This document shows positions 51,874 through 54,935 of a stretch of 54,935 nt of DNA, one piece after another. Under the pieces are notes generated by a model, which did not search any database, had not been told where the DNA came from, and saw only the letters and a program-made list of their open reading frames with translations. The stretch's first letter is position 1; each line of letters starts with the position of its first letter. The DNA is from a virus. The translations under genes were made by a program, and so were the position numbers. The stretch spans positions 1-54,935 of the IMG/VR virus record IMGVR_UViG_3300019863_000057; one strand, written 5' to 3'.

Positions 51874-54321
51874 ATGATATTAAAAGAGCTAGAGTTAAAG
51901 AACTACACTAGGCTATATATACCTAATATAAGATATTTACATTATTTCCCTAAACAACACATGCAGACTATTTTAGCTTCTAATGGCTCCGGTAAGTCTA
52001 GTCTATTAAAAGAGATCATCCCTAATGTAGATGATACTAAGAACGAGTATGATGAGTCTGGGTATAGGATAGCTAAATACCTACATAGGAACAAGACTTA
52101 TGAGTTATGTTATGTTAGAGATACTAATAAACATAGCTTTAAAGTAAATGGAACCGAGCTTAACGAAGTAGGACTTATGAAGACACAGAAGATATTGATA
52201 AGTGAGCATTTTAACATCACTAAAGATATCCATGATATGTTGTTATCAGCAACTACTTTTACTAACATGTCAGTAGGAGAAAGAAAGAGATGGTTCACCG
52301 ATATCTTAACTAGTATAGACTATGATTTCGCTATGTCCAAATATAATAAAGTAAAAGCCCGTATAAAAGATCTTACTAGTTATATAAAACTGATACAGTC
52401 TAAGATAATCTTCGATGATAAATTATTGGAAGATATGACCGAAGATCGTATAGTCGTATTAAAGAAAGATAAAGAGCAGTTCGTATCCTTACTAGATGAC
52501 ATCTTAAACCATAGACCCATAACAACACCTATAGATGAACTAAGTGATGATATTTTATTTAAACAAGCATCTGCCGCTAAGATTTTACATAAGTATAGAG
52601 ATGCTCATATCGACATCATGCATAATGTAGATACACTAATCATAACTAAAGAGTTGGAGCTTAAGACTTTAGATAAAAATATAGATGATATTAAAGAGGA
52701 GCTTAAAAATATAAATGATAATGGTTTAACTTCAGATGTTAATAAGCAAGAGCTAGTTAATGATATAGAGAAGATAAGTAAAAAATTAAAGGAGATAAAT
52801 CCTACTAAGCTAGGATATGAAGATTTTAAGACTTATGTAAAGGAACTGGTATCCATACATAGTGTTCTGCTAGAGCTTGCTAATGATCTACAAGATAGCG
52901 ATGGTATATCTGTAACTAGTGAAACTATTAAAAATCTTAATAAAAACCTCATAGCTACTAAGCAACAGCATATGGATGTAGAGCACACTATTACTATATT
53001 AGACAGGGATCTTCAGAAACAGATAGCTTACAGTGAAGCTGATGATGTCACTTGTCCTAAGTGTTCTAATATTTTTAAACCAAATCACGATGAGCAAAAA
53101 TTACTGGTTTTAAAGTCAGAGCTAGCTAAGAACTATGATAAGAAATCTATATTAGACCAAGAGTTATCCAAGTTAACTAAATCTTTAGATGCTATAGATG
53201 TTAAAAGAAATCTTATAGTCAAGCTTAAACTCTTATTAACTAACGATAGTCTCATGCCTCTATATGAAGAATTAAAAGAAGTTAGTAACTCATTTTTAGA
53301 TACACATGTTTTAAGTAGGAAGATATCCGATTTATATGCAACCCTACCAGATTATCAAGAAGTATCTGATGCCATAGAAGAGCTGCATAACTTACAACAG
53401 AAACTAACCATACTTAACTCAGTAACTATAGATAAATTAGCTTATATGCAACAGCTTAAAAAAGAGTTAGGAGTTAAGTTAACCGCAGCTATGAAACAAT
53501 CCATGTCTATTGCCGATGAGCTTAATAAGTATAAAATTATTAAAAATGATAAAAATAAACTTTCTAAATACTATCAAGAGTTTAAAACATTTATAACTAA
53601 AATAAAAGATGTTAAGAGAGAGAAGTATGATATGTTATTAAGAGATTATTATAACAATATCATATATGAAATCAAACATGAAGTAGCTAATATAGATAAT
53701 AAATTAGTAGAATACAATAAAATACATTCGCATAGGGATGGCTTAATAAAAGAATTAGATAAATATAAGGCAGAACTAAAAACAGCTAAGCTATTAGAAG
53801 AGCGCTTATCCCCTAATAAAGGCATCATAGGTGTCTCTATAAGCACTACTATAAATGCTGTTTTAGAACGTATGAATGAAATCATCAATAGCATATGGAC
53901 ATATGAAATTAACATCTTGCCATGCGATACTATGTCAGGTGACCTCACATTTAGGTTCCCAGTAAAACTAGGTACTAGAAAAGAACCCATACCAGATGTT
54001 ATAAAAGGAAGTAGTGCTATACGAGAGATCATAGATGTGGCTTTTAAGATAACGGCTATGGAGTTTTTAGATATGCTAGACTTCCCATTATTCTTAGATG
54101 AATTCGCTATAAGTTTTGATCCTAAGCATAGGACTAGGGCTTATGAGTTTATAGAAGAATTAGGTAAGTCTAAGTTCGAGCAAATATTTATGATTTCCCA
54201 TTATAAGAGTATGTTTCAAAGATTCACCCATACAGATGTATTAATATTAGATAATAGTAATATAAATTATACTGGTGTTTTTAATGAAAAAGAAATAGTA
54301 ACAATAAAAAAAGATGTATAG
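51874..54321 (+). CDS. Rad50/SbcC-like SMC-family ATPase (gp46-like)
   Basis: 815 residues from ATG 51874, chosen for AAGGAG 7-8 nt upstream (the frame is open back to a TTG at 51856). Walker A is LASNGSGKSSLL (about residues 35-46); a long coiled coil spans ~180-640 with a zinc-hook CPKC at about 394-397; the ABC signature equivalent is VIKGSSAIREIIDVAFK near 709-725; Walker B is FPLFLDEFAISFD (about 737-749). With an SbcD/Mre11 partner it processes DNA ends. That partner is not in the window. It acts in phage recombination-dependent replication. Confidence 0.88.
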   Translation: MILKELELKNYTRLYIPNIRYLHYFPKQHMQTILASNGSGKSSLLKEIIPNVDDTKNEYDESGYRIAKYLHRNKTYELCYVRDTNKHSFKVNGTELNEVGLMKTQKILISEHFNITKDIHDMLLSATTFTNMSVGERKRWFTDILTSIDYDFAMSKYNKVKARIKDLTSYIKLIQSKIIFDDKLLEDMTEDRIVVLKKDKEQFVSLLDDILNHRPITTPIDELSDDILFKQASAAKILHKYRDAHIDIMHNVDTLIITKELELKTLDKNIDDIKEELKNINDNGLTSDVNKQELVNDIEKISKKLKEINPTKLGYEDFKTYVKELVSIHSVLLELANDLQDSDGISVTSETIKNLNKNLIATKQQHMDVEHTITILDRDLQKQIAYSEADDVTCPKCSNIFKPNHDEQKLLVLKSELAKNYDKKSILDQELSKLTKSLDAIDVKRNLIVKLKLLLTNDSLMPLYEELKEVSNSFLDTHVLSRKISDLYATLPDYQEVSDAIEELHNLQQKLTILNSVTIDKLAYMQQLKKELGVKLTAAMKQSMSIADELNKYKIIKNDKNKLSKYYQEFKTFITKIKDVKREKYDMLLRDYYNNIIYEIKHEVANIDNKLVEYNKIHSHRDGLIKELDKYKAELKTAKLLEERLSPNKGIIGVSISTTINAVLERMNEIINSIWTYEINILPCDTMSGDLTFRFPVKLGTRKEPIPDVIKGSSAIREIIDVAFKITAMEFLDMLDFPLFLDEFAISFDPKHRTRAYEFIEELGKSKFEQIFMISHYKSMFQRFTHTDVLILDNSNINYTGVFNEKEIVTIKKDV

Positions 54322-54343
54322 GATGGCTTATACCATCCTATAC
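54316..54343. terminator. Bidirectional terminator hairpin
   Basis: An 11-bp perfect stem overlapping the stop of the Rad50-like gene (+) and facing the broken gene on the minus strand. Confidence 0.65.
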
Positions 54344-54345
54344 AG

Positions 54346-54607
54346 TTATTTATTAAAACACTTTTCTATTTTAGCTATGTAAGTTTCTTTAGCTTTACCA
54401 GAGTATTTTTTACTTACAGCTACTATTGCTTCATCTTTAGTACCATGAAAACACCAGTATATGTATTATGCTTGGATTAGATAGTGTTCCATATATAATC
54501 CTGTTATACTTACCGCAGTAACACGCGATTTTCTTTTCTTCACACCCTTCTAAGCTGAATTCTTGTATAAACTCTTTAGTTAGCTCCTGATATTTACTAA
54601 TGCATTT
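54346..54607 (-). pseudogene. Distal part of the repeat protein, cut off by an amber codon and a frameshift
   Basis: In frame with the 54608-54868 gene after its TAG, translation continues KCISKYQELTKEFIQEFSLE then GCEEKKIACYCGKYNRIIYG, so it is a further repeat unit followed by a Cys-containing domain. Around 54450 the frame shifts, and the last ~30 residues (GTKDEAIVAVSKKYSGKAKE then TYIAKIEKCFNK) are in another frame ending at 54346. There is no ribosome binding site or start codon of its own. The break looks like recent decay. Confidence 0.65.
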
Positions 54608-54868
54608 CTAATCCACACGATCTTCGAATTCTCGTATAAAATTCTCAGACATCTCCTGAAACCAGCTAACCCAGTCCCAATCCACATGATCTTCGAATTC
54701 TCGTATAAAGCTTTCAGATAGCTTCTGATTTCTGCTAATATAATTCCAATCTACATTATCTTTAAACTCCCTTATAAAGCCTTCAGATAACGCCATATCT
54801 TCAGAAATCTCTTCCCAAGTAGTATTTTCTAAAGCAGCGAATACTTCTTCTTTTGTTGCTAGTACCAT
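54608..54868 (-). CDS. Repeat protein with LSExFIREFEDxVDW units, truncated by TAG
   Basis: 86 residues. Three ~25-residue units: ALSEGFIREFKDNVDWNYIS, KLSESFIREFEDHVDWDWVS, EMSENFIREFEDRVD then stop. The unit resembles a repeat seen in many viral and bacterial proteins. In the third unit the expected Trp codon (TGG) is TAG at 54608-54610, and the next repeat continues in frame, so the gene was originally longer. AAGGAGTACTAT precedes the ATG, and a TATATTAC-type promoter lies upstream. Function unknown. Confidence 0.6.
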   Translation of the reverse strand: MVLATKEEVFAALENTTWEEISEDMALSEGFIREFKDNVDWNYISRNQKLSESFIREFEDHVDWDWVSWFQEMSENFIREFEDRVD

Positions 54869-54905
54869 ATAGTACTCCTTATGTTATTAAAATTTAAGCT
54901 CTAGG

Positions 54906-54922
54906 CTCACATAAGTAATATA
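54906..54922 (-). promoter_or_regulatory. Conserved phage promoter (TATATTAC type)
   Basis: The minus-strand sequence is TATATTACTTATGTGAG, 38 nt upstream of the start at 54868. Confidence 0.7.
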
Positions 54923-54935
54923 CAAGTAAAAAAAA

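Noticed and set aside
1-54935. CRISPR arrays and insertion sequences
   Set aside because: No regularly spaced direct repeats and no transposase were seen. The repeated sequences are promoters, terminator hairpins and the two RNA cassettes.

Overview
This window is a piece of a large, AT-rich, tailed-phage genome of the phiKZ-like (nucleus-forming jumbo phage) type. The diagnostic genes are a PhuZ-type tubulin (7244-8287) and a phage multisubunit RNA polymerase: a complete beta-like subunit (28791-32936) and the DFDGD-bearing half of beta-prime (33531-35141). They are followed by a giant virion protein with a T4-lysozyme-type domain (35222-42403). An RNAP beta / beta-prime / giant murein-degrading protein order is, as I recall it, that of phiKZ gp178-gp180-gp181. 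The TerL is also of this type. The spanin pair (46458-47265) implies a Gram-negative host. No host can be named. I saw no tRNA, no CRISPR array, no insertion sequence and no recognisable chimallin (nuclear shell) gene.

Layout. 1-8.3 kb: virion/baseplate-like genes ending with the tubulin. 8.3-14.1 kb: a papain-like enzyme, a metallopeptidase-membrane-kinase-like protein, small genes and a RecJ-like DHH nuclease. 14.2-16.9 kb (+): a C-terminally anchored protein, a LamG-domain fibre-like protein and a companion. 16.9-20.5 kb: thyX with a decayed thyX-like fragment behind it, divergent from terL. 20.5-23.6 kb: prohead protease, HNH nuclease, secreted transglycosylase-like lysin, dCMP deaminase and small proteins. 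23.6-24.4 kb: non-coding cassette A. 24.7-35.1 kb: accessory genes, then structural-looking genes and RNA polymerase. 35.2-42.4 kb: giant virion protein. 42.4-49.8 kb: structural genes, a RuvC-like resolvase, the lysis genes and a gpV-like spike. 49.95-50.55 kb: non-coding cassette B. 50.5-54.9 kb: DHH phosphoesterase, Rad50/SbcC-like ATPase and a repeat protein broken by an amber codon.

Regulation. Eleven near-identical copies of TATATTACTTATATGA all point along the minus strand and lie 44-134 nt upstream of the first known gene of minus-strand operons. The TATATTAC core equals the phiKZ early-promoter core as I recall it. Plus-strand genes lack a copy in their own direction and must use another signal. 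Perfect hairpins sit between most convergent gene pairs.

The most unusual content is a duplicated non-coding cassette (23671-24384 and 49954-50552). Each copy carries two candidate plus-strand structured RNAs set against surrounding minus-strand genes. Shared promoter-like boxes, a conserved hairpin order, and base changes that are G.U wobbles on the plus strand but A.C mismatches on the minus strand argue that these are real plus-strand RNAs. I cannot assign them to a known RNA family.
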